64,000 nt of DNA from Clonostachys chloroleuca. Taxonomy: Eukaryota; Ascomycota; Sordariomycetes; Hypocreales; Bionectriaceae. Location of the stretch: NCBI GenBank assembly GCA_037952775.1, contig JBANAY010000003.1, positions 35,030,001 to 35,094,000 of the forward strand, written 5' to 3'. The translations under genes were made by a program, and so were the position numbers. Positions 12,065 through 23,525 of the stretch are shown here, piece by piece; the stretch's first letter is position 1; every line of letters begins with the position of its first letter. The notes beneath the pieces were generated by a model. It saw nothing but the letters and a program-made list of their open reading frames with translations, searched no databases and was not told the origin of the DNA.

Positions 12065-13518
12065 ATGGAAAGGCGACTCCATTGGCGGGTGATCACCGGG
12101 GGCGCTGTGGGCCAGAACAAGTCTTCTCTTCTGTTCATTAACAAAGTACCGGCCTCAGTGTCCTTGAGCAACTCAGAGGGCGGAGAGAAGTCGATGATTC
12201 TCAGCCATGTTCAACAAAGACGCAGAAGGAAAAGCGCCTCCAGAAAGCGTGAGAAGCACAATCAAGCAGCCACTCTCTGTATTCTTCCGTCCAACAATGG
12301 CTCAGATCCTTTTCACTGTACAATTGCTGGCCTGGACGCAGGAGACCACACCATGCTCAAGCTTGTATTTGGCAAAGGAACAAAGTTGACCTTTCTGGTC
12401 GAAGCATTCGCTCCGGCATCCAAATCCACTGATATTACCCACATGAGACATGAGGAAATCATCAACGAGCGCCTGAGACGATGCGTCACCGATGAAGCTC
12501 TGATGTATTCAACACTGGCCTACGGGTCAAGTCTTCAGGGGTGGATGGCTGGGATCATCTCGGAACGCCGGCCTCCAGAATATTTCACAGGCAAAGCCCT
12601 CCAGGCCGTGAGGATGCGCCTTGCTAGCCAATCAAGATTCAAGGCCGATAACTGGATCATGATCTCTATCTATAGCCTGGCTATTACGCAATTCTGGAAT
12701 ACCACTCCCAGCATGTGGGCGCGATATCCAATGAGAGCCTTGTCCATCGTTGAAGTCGACACCTTGGGGTCCAACTCTGCTCGACCCCATCTTGATATCC
12801 TGAAAAATCTGGTGTCTGAAGCCGGCGGCTGGAAAAAGTTCGATCCTTACATTTTGGAGAGTGCGATTCTGGCAGATAAATATATATCCATCACCAACTG
12901 GGAGGCTCCTGCTCTGTCCTTCACATGGGATTTAGGGCCTTTACCAATGGGGCTAATTGACAATGAACACTCAGCAATGTCAATACCAACTCTAGGAAGT
13001 GGGTTCAGGATGGTCCCAGTTACCGGGGGCCTGCAACGAATTATTGAGGATATCGCGGACTACGTCCACTTTGCCGAAGCCTACTGGGCAGGAACGCGGA
13101 GATTTCACCATCTCGAACACCACCTTTTTCTCAGGCTCCAGGCCTTGCTCTACCGCCTACTCTTGCTTTCAAACCTCGATGACATCAACAACTCGATCAG
13201 ACTGACTGCGATGATTTTCCTTCTCAGCGCGACAGAGTATCACGGAGCCCAGGTTTCAGCAGCAACACTGCTCCCAAGACTTCGTTCCAGCCTGCTGGCT
13301 GCCCGGTTTTGGAGGGCGTATTCGATGAAGGGGTGCGTCTCTGGAGCTTTGTTACCGCGGCCATGACTACTCAAAAATCTGTTGATCAGAGTTGGTTTTT
13401 GTCAATGGTTGAGATATACTCAACGACGATTGAGGATGGAGCCCTTGAGGAGAGGATGTGTAGATATCTTTTTCTCCCCTCGCGGCAAGCTTCTCGTCTC
13501 AGAAGTTTAGGATTATGA
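12065..13518 (+). CDS. Fungal transcription-factor-like protein without zinc cluster, frame break near 13,303
   Basis: About 480 residues resembling the fungal-specific transcription factor domain proteins (Fungal_trans_2 type) that lack an N-terminal Zn2Cys6 cluster. The basic segment QQRRRRK with the following RKREKH sits near residues 50-65. A helical body follows, with conserved-looking blocks (IAGLDAG, LLYRLLLLS, IFLLSATEYHG). The ATG at 12065 is the first ATG in frame; the frame also opens upstream at a TTG. Frame one runs to 13366, but after LLPRLRSSLLAA the expected continuation (VFDEGVRLWSFV) lies in another frame that ends at 13518. One missing base at 13302-13306 (CCCGG) would join them. 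No plausible intron bridges the break. It is either a sequence error or a real truncation. The role would be nuclear regulation; targets are unknown. Confidence 0.65.
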
Positions 13519-13789
13519 AACTGTTCTCTTGCTCGCATCAAAACACGATTCACGGCCAAATCAATGTCATTTTCTTTGTTTCAGCATTAGGTGGACGAAT
13601 CCCAATTGCCGGGGGGTAATCCAAGCACATATTCAATTTCTCTCTTTCGCTAGATAAGGAATAACCAATATAAAATCTTTCGAATCTCTAATCTATAAAA
13701 ATGCCAAGAGGCGGGTCTATTTATTGATGGTTTCAGTAGAGACATTAAATTCTAAGAAAAGTCGGGAGGCTACATTTTGACCAAATTTA

Positions 13790-15450
13790 TCACGCTTGAG
13801 GTTTCGGCGGCTTAACACTCCTCCAGCGCATTCCGAACGACAAGAAAAACGCGACTCCAGCCACGCTCGTCGCGACGTAAAACGTGTTCGTCATAGCGTA
13901 GTTGTAAGCGTGGAGAACTCCCGAGAGCTGCTCCTCAGAAGTCACATTCCTCACCTCGGCAGAGCCTGCGTTGAGAAGAGCATCAATCTCTCTTTGCTCC
14001 AGCCCCGAACTATGCAACTGCTCGACAAGTTTGTTCTCGAAAATACACTCGGCGACGGCAAGATACACCGCAGCTCCAAAGTATTGGAAGGACTGCAGCA
14101 GCGAGGTGCCGACAGGGATATCTGCGGGTTCGAGGACCGTTTGGATCGCGACGTAAGGCATCGACAGCATCATTCCGATACCAAGGCCTTGGAGAACTTG
14201 AAAGGGGATCCACTGCTGATGGGGGGTGTCAAGATCGAACGTGGAGAACAAACCCGATGCTACGCACATCAGGGCTGTCCCGAGAATAGCATAAGGGTTT
14301 GGATACCCGAGCCATTTTAGCGATGCGCCCGTCAGGGTGGCAGATAGAACATCTGACAAGGCTAAAGGCAAATACATGAGTCCGGATTTCGTGGGCGAGG
14401 CGCCTTTGACGACTTGAAACCATGTCGGAAGATAGTAGATCGAGATATACACTGAGCCCATGGCAAAGAACTCAGTCATGCAGGCGAAGAACTGGGTGCG
14501 TTCCGTCATGAGACGTGGAGGAATCATAGCATCATCGCCCTTGTGCCATTGCCATAGGCCGAACACAAGGCCAAGTCCTGCTCCTCCCAGGAAGAGGCCG
14601 ATGATGGTAGCACTTCGCCAGGCGTAAGCAGTCCCTCCCCATTGAAGAGCCAGAAGTACCATGACAATAGCCCCAGCGAAGAGCGCAGCGCCAGCAAAAT
14701 CCAAGTCTTGTAATCTCTTCAGGACAGGTGGCACTTCTTTGGAATTGTCCTGTGGCGGCTTGAAGCAGAAGACAATAGCAAGTATGGTAGCAGCACCCAG
14801 AGGCAAGTTGATCCAGAAGCACCACCGCCACGTCACATGCTGTGTGAAAGCACCGCCTAGAATGGGACCTATGATGGTGGCAATGCCAAATGTCGACTGG
14901 AGAATCCCAACGAAGAACGGTCGTTTCTCCAGGGGCAGAGAAACTGCGACAATGCAAAAGGCTCCGGTAAAGCATCCCGCCGCCCCAGCTCCAGCTATAG
15001 CACGCCCAACAATGAGCATGGGGCTGTTCACAGCTAGGGCACATAGCAGAGACCCCAGCTCAAAGACCGAGAGACAGGCGAGGAACGTTGCCTTTCGTGC
15101 TTGGTAAGTAAAGTTTCTGCGGGTCAGATGGGAGTGTAACCTACCTTCAAGGGAAATTTCGAAAACAACTTGCCCGCCATAGGCTGGAGCGCGCACATGG
15201 CGAAGGAGTATGCGCTTCCGTACCAGCCCATATCACTGGTGCTGTTGAAGTCTGCCGTGATACGGGGAATAGCGGTGGCAATGATGGATGAGTCCAAGGA
15301 CATGAGAAATATGGCGAGTCCCAGGCCGGCGATGACCAAGACCAGCGGCAAGCCGGTCAGCTCATAATCTTCCACTAAAGACTCGGTGATGCTAGCCGTT
15401 TGTTTCGCTTCAGTCTTGCTCGCGGCCTCCACATCGCTGCTTTCAGACAT
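13790..15450 (-). CDS. MFS drug:H+ antiporter, DHA2 (14-TMS) family
   Basis: Plasma-membrane multidrug or metabolite efflux pump. A 53-bp intron (15144-15092) joins KLFSKFPLK directly to ATFLACLSVFELGS, which restores the family's usual reading. The protein is about 535 residues with a hydrophilic acidic N-terminus and about 14 hydrophobic segments. The DHA2 landmarks are visible: LDSSIIATAIPRI in TM1 (motif D1-like), WYGSAYSFAMCALQP, GRAIAGAGAAG (motif B-like) and GPILGGAF (motif C-like). The C-terminus is short and lysine/proline-rich. It is divergent from the aldolase gene 1.3 kb away, with no sign of a surrounding biosynthetic cluster. Substrates are unknown; relatives export toxins, drugs or aminotriazole-type compounds. 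Confidence 0.93.
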
Positions 15451-16777
15451 TTGAGCTTCGCTGATACGAGAACACTGATGAACTAAACGTATATTGGGCA
15501 GTGGCCGGGCGTAGACACCAAACTTGGTGAGTTTTGAATCTTAGTTATAGGATCAGAGCAAAAGATGACAGAGTAAATATAGCTCAAGGAAAGGAGATGA
15601 TAGATTAAAAAGTCAAGACTGATATCGATTTATTTATTTATTTGTCCTAACCGTTTTTCACCAAGTAATCATAAAGAATAATGTTGTCCAAGCGAACCAA
15701 GAAGGGCTCGTCCATTTTGGGATGGCGATCTGAACCAGAATGGCTCATAATGGGTAGGAATGTCACCATGGATAATGAGCCATGCCGAAGCACACGCGAG
15801 AGGCGTAGTCTTCTATGTCCAAAACGGAAAAAGAAAAAAAAAACGCAATTAAGCAGACAAATTTTCTATGCAAAAACGACTGAAATGAAGAAGGTCATGT
15901 ATTCAAGTACAATCGCGGCACCAGTGGCGACCAGGCCTAAGGTGCGACCAGATACCGTCAGCCTAATAACCACCTTTTTGCGCAGGTGGAAATTGCTCCG
16001 TCTTCATGCATCATGCGGGTGGTGGGGCATGCACAGCAATTTCCACCCTTTCCAAGGTGGTGGTAATATCTACTGTTAAAAAGTATCAAATGAATTGGTT
16101 CCTAGTAGTTGGAATTGTTTGACCCCAAGCCGCCGTGACGTACCTACCTCAGGTATTTATAGTGTATGGGGTAGGCATCGTAACGTGAGTTGGATGAGTG
16201 TGATTACCCCGCTCGTTCACCAGATCAGTCAGCCGGAAATAACAACAACGAAGGGGTGTTTCCCCTCACGAGGAGACGCACAACAAGTCCTGAAACGATG
16301 GCTCTTTGGCTCGACATTGGCTTGAATTGCCGTGCTCTTCCCAGGCAGAGGCACGACACGGGCGCTGTACCGGTATCTATCGCGTCGAGCGTTGACATGA
16401 CTTGATTTATGCGCTGCCTCTCTCTGGGCGCTACGGGAGCTTGTTCCACTCCAACGTCTGAAACAGCGCGTTTGAGTGGTTGAGCCCGGTCTGGCTCCGT
16501 ATCTCGGAGGCCAGACGACTGACTTGAGGTTTGATTTGCCTCGCTCGGCTGGGCGCCCGCCTCGGATCTGCTCCGAGCCACGCAGCGGACGAGGCAAGTC
16601 GACGGGCAGAGATCCGAGCGGAAACTCAATCCGTCGATAAAGGTGCTCGCTGCGCCCTGGATGAGTGAAGGCGGCGATATTATTTTCTACAGCATCGCGA
16701 GCCTGTTACGTGTTTGATTTCTGCCTCACCCGATTGAGCCTGTATACCAATCTCTCCTCGACCACCACACTAGCATC
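15451..16777. other. Divergent intergenic region between transporter and aldolase
   Basis: About 1.3 kb containing both promoters. It includes an A/G-rich patch near 15,820-15,845 and a long inverted repeat at 15,969-16,061 described separately. Open frames here are short and unsupported. Confidence 0.5.
15969..16061. repeat. Nested inverted repeat (93 bp, hairpin-forming)
   Basis: The inner arms at 15985-15997 and 16035-16047 are a perfect 13-bp inverted repeat (GGTGGAAATTGCT and its complement). The outer arms ACCACCT at 15969 and AGGTGGT at 16055 are also complementary. Between the arms lie more short complementary words (GCATGCA-like). It could be a cruciform, a regulatory hairpin or a remnant of a miniature inverted-repeat element; no clear target-site duplication was found. 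Confidence 0.55.
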
Positions 16778-17773
16778 ATGGCCGTCAACGGCTCATCGTC
16801 AGCTTTCCCCCACGTCCCCGCGGCTGGCGTCTGGGTGCCCGCCATCTCCTTCTTCAACCATGAGACGGACGAGCTGGACCTCGCCGCCCAGGCCCAGTAC
16901 TTCTCCTATCTGGCCAAGTCGGGCCTGACCGGCCTCGTGGCCATGGGCACCAACTCGGAAGCCTTCCTGCTGACGCGCGAGGAGCGCTTCCAGCTAATCC
17001 AGACAGCTCGTGAGGCCGTCGGCCCCAACTTCCCCATCATGGCCGGCGTCGGCGCCCACTCCACCAAGCAGACCCTCGAGCTGGCCAACGACGCGGCCAA
17101 GGCCGGTGCCAACTACCTGCTCGTCCTGCCCCCGGCCTACTTCGGAAAGGCCACCTCCATGGCCGTTGTCAAGCGCTTCTTCTCCCAGGTCGCCGCTAAG
17201 TCGCCCCTCCCCGTCGTCATCTACAACTTCCCCGGCGTCTGCAACGGCGTTGACATCGACTCCGAGACCATCACCGCCATCGTCCGCGAGAGCGCCGCCG
17301 CAAACGCCAACGGCGTTTCCAACGTCGTCGGCGTCAAGCTGACCTGCGCCTCCGTCGGCAAGATCACCCGCCTCGCCGCCACGCTCTCCCCCGAGGAGTT
17401 CTCCACCTACGGCGGCCAGATCGACTTCCTCGTGGGCGGTCTCGCAGCCGGCAGCGCGGGCGCCATCGGCGCCTTCGCCAACGTCTTCCCCAGGCTCTCC
17501 GCCGAGATCTACAAGCTCTACAAGGCGGGCAAGATCGACGAGGCCGTCAGGCTGCAGCAGCGCGCCGCCCTCGCCGAGAGCCCCTGCAAGAGCGGCATCG
17601 CGTCCACCAAGTTCGCCGTCTCCGTCTACTCGGGCAGGCGGGCTGGCATCGCCGGCGCCGAGGAGAAGCTGCGGCCGCGCCACCCGTACGAGGAGCCAGC
17701 CGAGCCGGCCAAGAAGGCCGTGCGGGAGGTCATGGCCGAGGCGGGCAAGCTGGAGGAGCAGCTGTGGGCGTAG
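16778..17773 (+). CDS. DapA-family class I aldolase (HOGA / 2-keto-3-deoxy sugar acid aldolase-like)
   Basis: A 331-residue, intronless TIM-barrel protein of the dihydrodipicolinate synthase/N-acetylneuraminate lyase superfamily. The Schiff-base Lys is Lys187 in GVKLTC, the catalytic Tyr is Tyr149 in VVIYNFPG, and the pyruvate-binding GT-x-x-E motif reads GTNSEAF near residue 57. Fungal relatives are annotated as 4-hydroxy-2-oxoglutarate aldolase or as L-threo-3-deoxy-hexulosonate aldolase of galacturonate breakdown. The sequence alone does not separate these, and fungi do not use this fold for lysine synthesis. Third codon positions are overwhelmingly C or G, unlike most neighbours, which suggests strong expression. 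No organelle-targeting signal is obvious. Confidence 0.9.
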   Translation: MAVNGSSSAFPHVPAAGVWVPAISFFNHETDELDLAAQAQYFSYLAKSGLTGLVAMGTNSEAFLLTREERFQLIQTAREAVGPNFPIMAGVGAHSTKQTLELANDAAKAGANYLLVLPPAYFGKATSMAVVKRFFSQVAAKSPLPVVIYNFPGVCNGVDIDSETITAIVRESAAANANGVSNVVGVKLTCASVGKITRLAATLSPEEFSTYGGQIDFLVGGLAAGSAGAIGAFANVFPRLSAEIYKLYKAGKIDEAVRLQQRAALAESPCKSGIASTKFAVSVYSGRRAGIAGAEEKLRPRHPYEEPAEPAKKAVREVMAEAGKLEEQLWA

Positions 17774-18656
17774 ATAGATTTTAAATCGTTTCGAGCGGCC
17801 AGAGTAAAATAGTAAAATAACAAAGCCATCTTTTCACTAGAATCTAACGAGCCTAGCCTCGAATCTGGTACGTGATCAGCCGGTCTCTTTTCTCTATCTG
17901 CATGTGACTGTGATGAGAAGACCGTCTAATCGTAAGACTTGGCATTGTTGCCCCTCTCTTCTGCCCCTTGTCTTGCGACTTTACCCCTTCAACCGATCCG
18001 TGTAGGTTGCGTTGAGGAGGACAGAACTGGCGCCGGGAGACTCAACGCACTGCCGTTATCAAACGCCTCGAGCTCGATCGGCTACCGGCAAGAAGAGCCA
18101 GGGTTTATGAGCAACTATTTACGACAAGGCACGATCCAGCTGACGAGCTGAAGCTGAGGTCCCACCGACAGGGCTAGAGTAGACACTCCAAGGATCTGCC
18201 TCCCCCACATAACCAGAGCTGGCGGTTGGGCAGCCCAGAGGAAGGCTTGGACGGAGGAGGGGTCGCAGCCAGAGAGGAAGGGAGGCTGAGGGATGGATAT
18301 GCTCTTGGCCTTTCCCCGCTGCAACAGCCAACTGGTTGGTCACTCCAAATAAAGAGGTGGGGAGGGGAGAATGGCGTGAAAAAAAAATAAAGAGCTCTAA
18401 TTCATTGTTTAAATAATTAAGGTCAGTTCCCGTTCGCTCCCACCGCTTAAACCCGAGGCGAGCGTTCTCCCACCTCCCACATCCCACATTCCCCCTCATC
18501 ACGGCAGCAAGAAGCCGTCGTCTGTCGCTACCGGTAAGCGACCGTAGACACGGAAAGTGAAAGAAAGAGAAATTTCCGGAGACGAAGAGAAAAAGGCGAC
18601 CGCACTTTGCCCAGCTTTCCGGCGGTCTTGGTCCTGCATAACGTGCTGCATGCAAG
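17774..18656. other. Intergenic, no gene seen
   Basis: About 880 bp: the 3' flank of the aldolase and the promoter of the WW-domain gene. An A-run with AT-rich sequence lies near 18,378-18,420. The open frames on the minus strand here look like chance. Confidence 0.5.
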
Positions 18657-19687
18657 ATGGAAGCCCCTCCTCCAGGCCCTCCTCCCGGGGCACCGCCCCT
18701 GCCGACAGGATGGATATCGCAGTGGAATGACCAGTACCAGCGACCGTGAGTGCGCGAGTCCCTCAATACAAAGAGAAGAATTCTGACAGAGGCGAGAAAA
18801 AGATTCTACGTGAACACGCAATCGGGCGTGTCGCAGTGGGAGTTCCCTGGCAGTCCCCCGCCAGGCCCCCCGCGATGTCGCCACAGTCCAACAGCAGCCC
18901 CTACCCACCACAGCAACAGCAGCAGGGCTACTTCCCTGGCCAGCAGCCCCAACAGCAGCAGTACGCAGGCACCCCTCAGGCGGACGAGCGCACTGGCGCC
19001 AGCGCGTACGGCGGTCCTCCGCCGCAGCAGCACCAGCAGCAGCAGGCCTATCCGGGCTTCCAGAGCCCGGGCCAGCACTCATATCCCCAGCAGCAGCAGC
19101 CGGCGTACGGTGGTCAGCAGCAGCCTAATTATTATGGCGGCGGTGCTCCCCCGGCTCCTGCGGCCGAGGAGGAGAAGAAGGAGGAGAAGAAGGACAAGGA
19201 GAAGGGCAAGGACGACGGAGGGCTGTTCGGCAAGTTCTCGCAGCAGCTGACCAGCGCCGGCCTGCCCATCGGCGCCGCCATGGGGGCCTTTGGCGCCAAA
19301 CCCCCCAAGGAGGGCAAAGAGGGTAAAGAGGGTAAGGAAGGCAAGGAAGGTAAGGACGGGGAGAAGAAGGATAAGAAGGACAAGGGCACGTTTGGTGCCT
19401 TGGCGGGCGGTGCCGGTCTGGGCGCGCTGGCCACGGGGGCGTTCTCCATGGCGAAGAAGTACAGCAAGAAGAGCAAGAAGGACAAGGACAAGAAGAAGGA
19501 CAAGGGCCACGGAGGAGGGGGAGGGTTCGCCTTCATCCCAATCCCAATGGGTGGTGGTGGTGGGCATGGAGGAGGCGGGCACGGGGGAGGCGAGCATCAT
19601 GAGGGGAGCAGTGCCAGCAGCAGGAGCTCCGTGAGCAGCGCGTCTTCTGTCTCATCGGCTAGCGACGCCGGATCTGGTGGTTCGTGA
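18657..19687 (+). CDS. WW-domain protein with Gln-rich and Lys/Gly-rich tail, frame break at a C-run
   Basis: The N-terminus MEAPPPGPPPGAPPLPTGW starts a single WW domain (LPTGWISQWNDQYQRP, then FYVNTQSGVSQWEFPG), split by a 57-bp intron (18746-18802). WW domains bind proline-rich ligands. The tail holds a Gln/Pro/Tyr-rich segment, a Lys/Glu-rich stretch with five KEG repeats, Gly/Ala-rich hydrophobic patches (GALAGGAGLGALATGAF) and Gly/His plus Ser-rich ends; this composition is common in fungal WW proteins of unknown function. The WW frame and the tail frame differ by one base. The shift falls at the six-C run 18866-18871; adding one C joins them as GPPAMSPQ. No intron with acceptable signals fits there. 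I infer one gene with an indel, most likely a sequence error. Confidence 0.7.
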
Positions 19688-20390
19688 GTCTTGCGTATAC
19701 TGCTTTGTCTCTAGGACCGGATGCCTTTGTTGGCGCACCAGGAGGTAGGCTCAGCTCTAGACTGTACTTGTGCCTTGAATTACGACGCTCATGTCTTCAC
19801 CCATAGCCATTTTGATAGATCTACCTCTTATACCATGACCTAAAGAATACCGACCGTGACTACTGTGCACGTTTTCACATTCCTCTTCCAGCTGCCCCAA
19901 ACCAAAATCTAGCCTAAGCTTCCGGGAACTAGATCGGGCACTAAGAAACAATTGGAACAATGAAGCACTCAATGTTTGCCTAATGACGGAGGCTGATCAG
20001 TGAGATTTGATATGACTTCTGCAGCCCAATCTCAATGCTAATTATAGAAGCCACGCCACTGGAATCGTCTAACCGATCAGGTATATGCTGGCTGCTGGTC
20101 ATTCTCACAACTCACAGGTTCCCTTCTGACAGTCGTCAAGAGAGTAAGACCGGCTGACCAAGGAGGGACATGATATGACATGCTACCGATCTAGTTTGTC
20201 TACTTACAGTTGCAATGGCTGAATCGGCTTATGATGGCTTCAGCAAGGCAGACTCGGACAGCACAGCCCATTAGCGTCATCAAGACCCCTGTACGGATCC
20301 TTCTTATGTGGCCTCAAAGCGCCGACGTCTCTCTCAAAGTCCAAACCGAACACTCACAGCTGAACAAAGTTCTGTAGTAAAAGTTGAAAC
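19688..20390. other. Intergenic, no gene seen
   Basis: About 700 bp between two plus-strand genes; presumably terminator of the WW gene and promoter of the HET gene. Nothing else is supported. Confidence 0.5.
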
Positions 20391-22183
20391 ATGGACAACG
20401 GCATCGACTACGATGCCGTGGGCGTGGACCGGCGCCAGATCCGCCTCGTCCGCCTGCCCCCGCGCCAGCAGCCGAGCTCCCCCTCGCCTGCGCGCTCGAG
20501 ACCTTCACCCGGGCGACCTGCCCGGAGTACGTGGCCCTCTCCTACACCTGGGGCTCCGAGGCGAGCACCCGCCCCCTCACCGTCAACGACAAGGCGTGCC
20601 GGGTGAGCCCCACCGTCGACCAGGCCCTCAGGGAGATCTGCCGCCGCGGCGGCGTCCGCTACCTCTGGGTCGACCAGATCTGCATCAACCAGCGCGACAA
20701 CGAGGAGAAGAAGGAGCAGGTCCTGCAGATGCGGCACATCTACAGCGACGCGCACTCCGTCGTTGCTTGGCTGGGTCCCTCGTTTGACGGGTGCGAGGCG
20801 CTGTTTACTCACCTGCGGAGGATGGGCAACGGGGTGAGGAACCGCGACTGGGACGGGCTGGAGATGCTGCACGAAGACGAGGAGCACCTGAGGGGGATGA
20901 GGAGGGCATACGACGCGCTCTGCCGGCGGAGTTACTGGAAGAGACTCTGGATTCTCCAGGAATTCGCCATCGCCTCGCACGTGTCCGTCATGTGCGGGTC
21001 GTGCGTGCTTCCCTACGACCTCCTGCTGGCCGTCCAGCAGTCGGCCAACAGGCTGGGGGAGGAGGTCGGGAAGCGCCAGACCCCCGGGAGGGGCCTCCTG
21101 CTGGAAAAGTTGTATGCCAACTACGCCTCCCCCTCGCGGAGTTTCATGGACAGCGTCGTCACGCGCAGGGCGAGATTCCGCGCCGAGCACTACGAGGGCG
21201 ATCTGTTCTTCCAGGTGCTCACAACCTGTCTGGTGCTGGAGAGGGACTACAACATCCCACAGACGTCCGATCCGCGGGACCGCGTGTTCTCGCTGCTGTA
21301 CCTCGCTGCTGACGTTGATGAGATAAAGGGGATTGTGGACTACTCCAAGACGTGTGCGGAGGTGTACTATGACACGGCGCTGGCGCTGCTTAAGCAAGGG
21401 AATGTAGATGTTCTAGCGTATAGCCAGTTCCCGAAGGAGATCGAGGGTCTGCCGACGTGGGTGCCGGACTGGTGCATGCCTGTGAAAAACCCGTGCAACC
21501 AGGGGCCATGGTACAGCAAGTTCTCCGCCTCGGGCGACTCGGATGAGAAGCAGGAGGTGCAGGAGGTCAGCCGTGGGCGGCTGAGCATAAAGGGGTTCGC
21601 GGTGGACGCAGTGAAGAAGTACGGCAAGGTTTGGGACCCAGATTGGGAGAAGCCGTTGGACAGGGAGGCGGCTCTCGCGTTCATTGATGACATCAAGGAG
21701 CTGTGCGAGCTGTCACCACGAGTACGAGCGAACGAGGAGCTGCTCGATGCCGTGCGAGTTGCCACATCGGACGGGGCGCAGTACGGAGAGGAGGACGTGA
21801 GTGGCCAGCTGATCGTCAACTATATTGCCGAGTTCATCTGGGCATACGACAGGCTGGTGAAGCTAGTCAACACGATAGGAGAGGATGGGAACCGGCAAGA
21901 GGACGAGACACCAAGTGACAACGACTGGCTGGTTCGGGCGATTCACTACCTCCATTCTCGCCGCCCCTTCTTGACGAGTACGGGGTATGTAGGTTTGGGG
22001 CCATCACACATGCAAGAAGGGGATGAGGTATGCATCTTCTACGGGGGCAAGACGCCATACATGGTCCGGCCAGAGAAGGATGGGGGAGGATATAGCTTCG
22101 TGGGTGAAACATTCCTGTATGGGGTGATGCATGGTGAGGCGCTCAAGGGCGAGGTCAACTCCAAAACGTACATTCTACAATAG
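20391..22183 (+). CDS. HET-domain protein (heterokaryon incompatibility), frame break near the start
   Basis: An intronless gene of about 597 residues. The HET domain spans roughly residues 40-190: YVALSYTWGSE, then LWVDQICINQRDNEEKKEQV, then MRHIYSDAHSVVAWLGPS, and WKRLWILQEFAIA later. HET domains are TIR-like effector domains of fungal non-self recognition and cell death, usually cytoplasmic. The start ATG at 20391 begins the expected lead-in (QIRLVRLPP), but the rest of the domain is in another frame. The switch falls at the five-C run 20479-20483; one extra C would give a continuous SSPLACALETF. The alternative in-frame start at 20384 is TTG and lacks the lead-in. The C-terminal half shows no recognised domain. 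Coding sequence is GC-rich with G/C third positions. Confidence 0.85.
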
Positions 22184-23525
22184 AGCTCAGTCAAGATGAT
22201 CAAGCGAAGATTTCCCTTGCTACGTCATTGGCGCGCGGTGGTGCCCATGAGCATATAATATGTTGTCGAAATATAGGCCTGGGTTGAGAAAACATGTGCC
22301 TGGAGTCTAATCTACCAAAGAAAATCAGTCATTCCCCTATACGCCTATATGCCGGGATGTTCCATGGGTCGGAGAAAAGAATTGCTTGGTTGGGAATCAA
22401 CTCAGATTCCTAACCTGGAAGATTTACTATAGCCGGCGAATACTAGCTCGACGCATCCTGTCGCTATAATTGTAGGAGCTGGCTGCGGCAAGGTATTAGC
22501 TGGGATGACCGCTGTTTCATATTACGCCTGATCCTTTGTGGGGTGCTCTCGTCAATACCGAGCGGCCCAGCAAGTCCCGGTACTCAATGATGCCACCTGA
22601 GGATCTACATCGCGTGCCTCTGTGGTTACACTTTGAATCCTAATCCCGAGGTCCTTCACATAATATGTATGATGATAGTAAAAGATGAGCACTCCCAGCA
22701 GATCGACGGCAAATCAACAGAGACGCGTCGTGTTTACTGCAGCGCGGCTGACTAGTAATTGTCTAGTGCTTCCTACGGCAATATACTCAACCGAACTCCG
22801 AGATCTAGGTGAGGAGGGATCATTCTAGCCTGTTTCACTATCCAAGGGGCGATAATCAGCTCACGATAACCCCCAAATCCTGCATCCATCGTTTGAACAA
22901 AGCTTCATTCCAAACTCATTCGCGTTTGTAATGCCCTCGGACTAAGTGGGCCGAATCCGGTGACATCTTCTCGGATTGAAAATAACAATTGTACTAACAT
23001 AATGGGCCCGAAACTGCCAGGGCGCAAGAGCCAGGGTTCCAGTTCCCACAGTCAAGTCGAGAAGTTTGGCCCGGTAGTTGTGGAGGAGCTCTTATTCCAT
23101 CATTTGGAGAGTGGGTTCCAAGCCCAGGGCTGACAAACATCACGGCAGTCCGGATGAAGCAATGGAAACCCACCACGAGATACAAATGACGAATGTAACG
23201 TAAGAATAGCTCAGGCAGGGTTTGGGGCCACGGCCCATAGAACCTAACTCGGCCTCACTAGCACTAGCATGATGCTAGAGGAGACGAGAAACCCACCTGG
23301 GCTATTTTGGAAGGATGCCCCTGTTTCAGCTCTGAGCTATCCCACAACTGGTGATCATTTTGCTTACATGCTCCACCAGCTGCCAAGGGCGTCTAAAGAG
23401 ACCGGGAGGTATATAGGATCTTCATGGCCTAGAATTGTTGCAGGAGTTGATTCTTGTTGAGGTGTTGGAATCTTTTTTGTCAATTCGTTCACTCTTTCGT
23501 TGAATCCGGCATTCATTCATTCACC
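22184..23525. other. Intergenic, no gene seen
   Basis: About 1.3 kb; downstream part is the promoter of the GH16-like gene, with a TATA-like box at 23410. Open frames here are short and unsupported. Confidence 0.5.
23410..23415 (+). promoter_or_regulatory. TATA-like box of the GH16-like gene
   Basis: TATATA (context GGTATATAGG) 116 bp upstream of the ATG at 23526, with the fungal-typical spacing and a pyrimidine-rich leader between. Confidence 0.45.

Noticed and set aside
16994..17683. Glycine/aspartate-rich minus-strand frame opposite the aldolase
   Set aside because: Produced by strong C/G third-position bias on the plus strand; no protein family resemblance.
19079..19600. Leucine-rich minus-strand frames opposite the WW gene
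   Set aside because: They are reverse-strand shadows of the Lys/Glu/Gly-rich tail; no domain or splice evidence.
20384..20390. Longest HET open frame starting at 20384
   Set aside because: It begins with TTG, not ATG, and its first 25 residues are a proline-rich shadow frame. The expected lead-in of a HET protein starts at the ATG 20391 in another frame.
20408..21397. 329-codon minus-strand frame opposite the HET gene
   Set aside because: It is a shadow caused by the GC-rich coding strand; the plus frame carries the HET domain.
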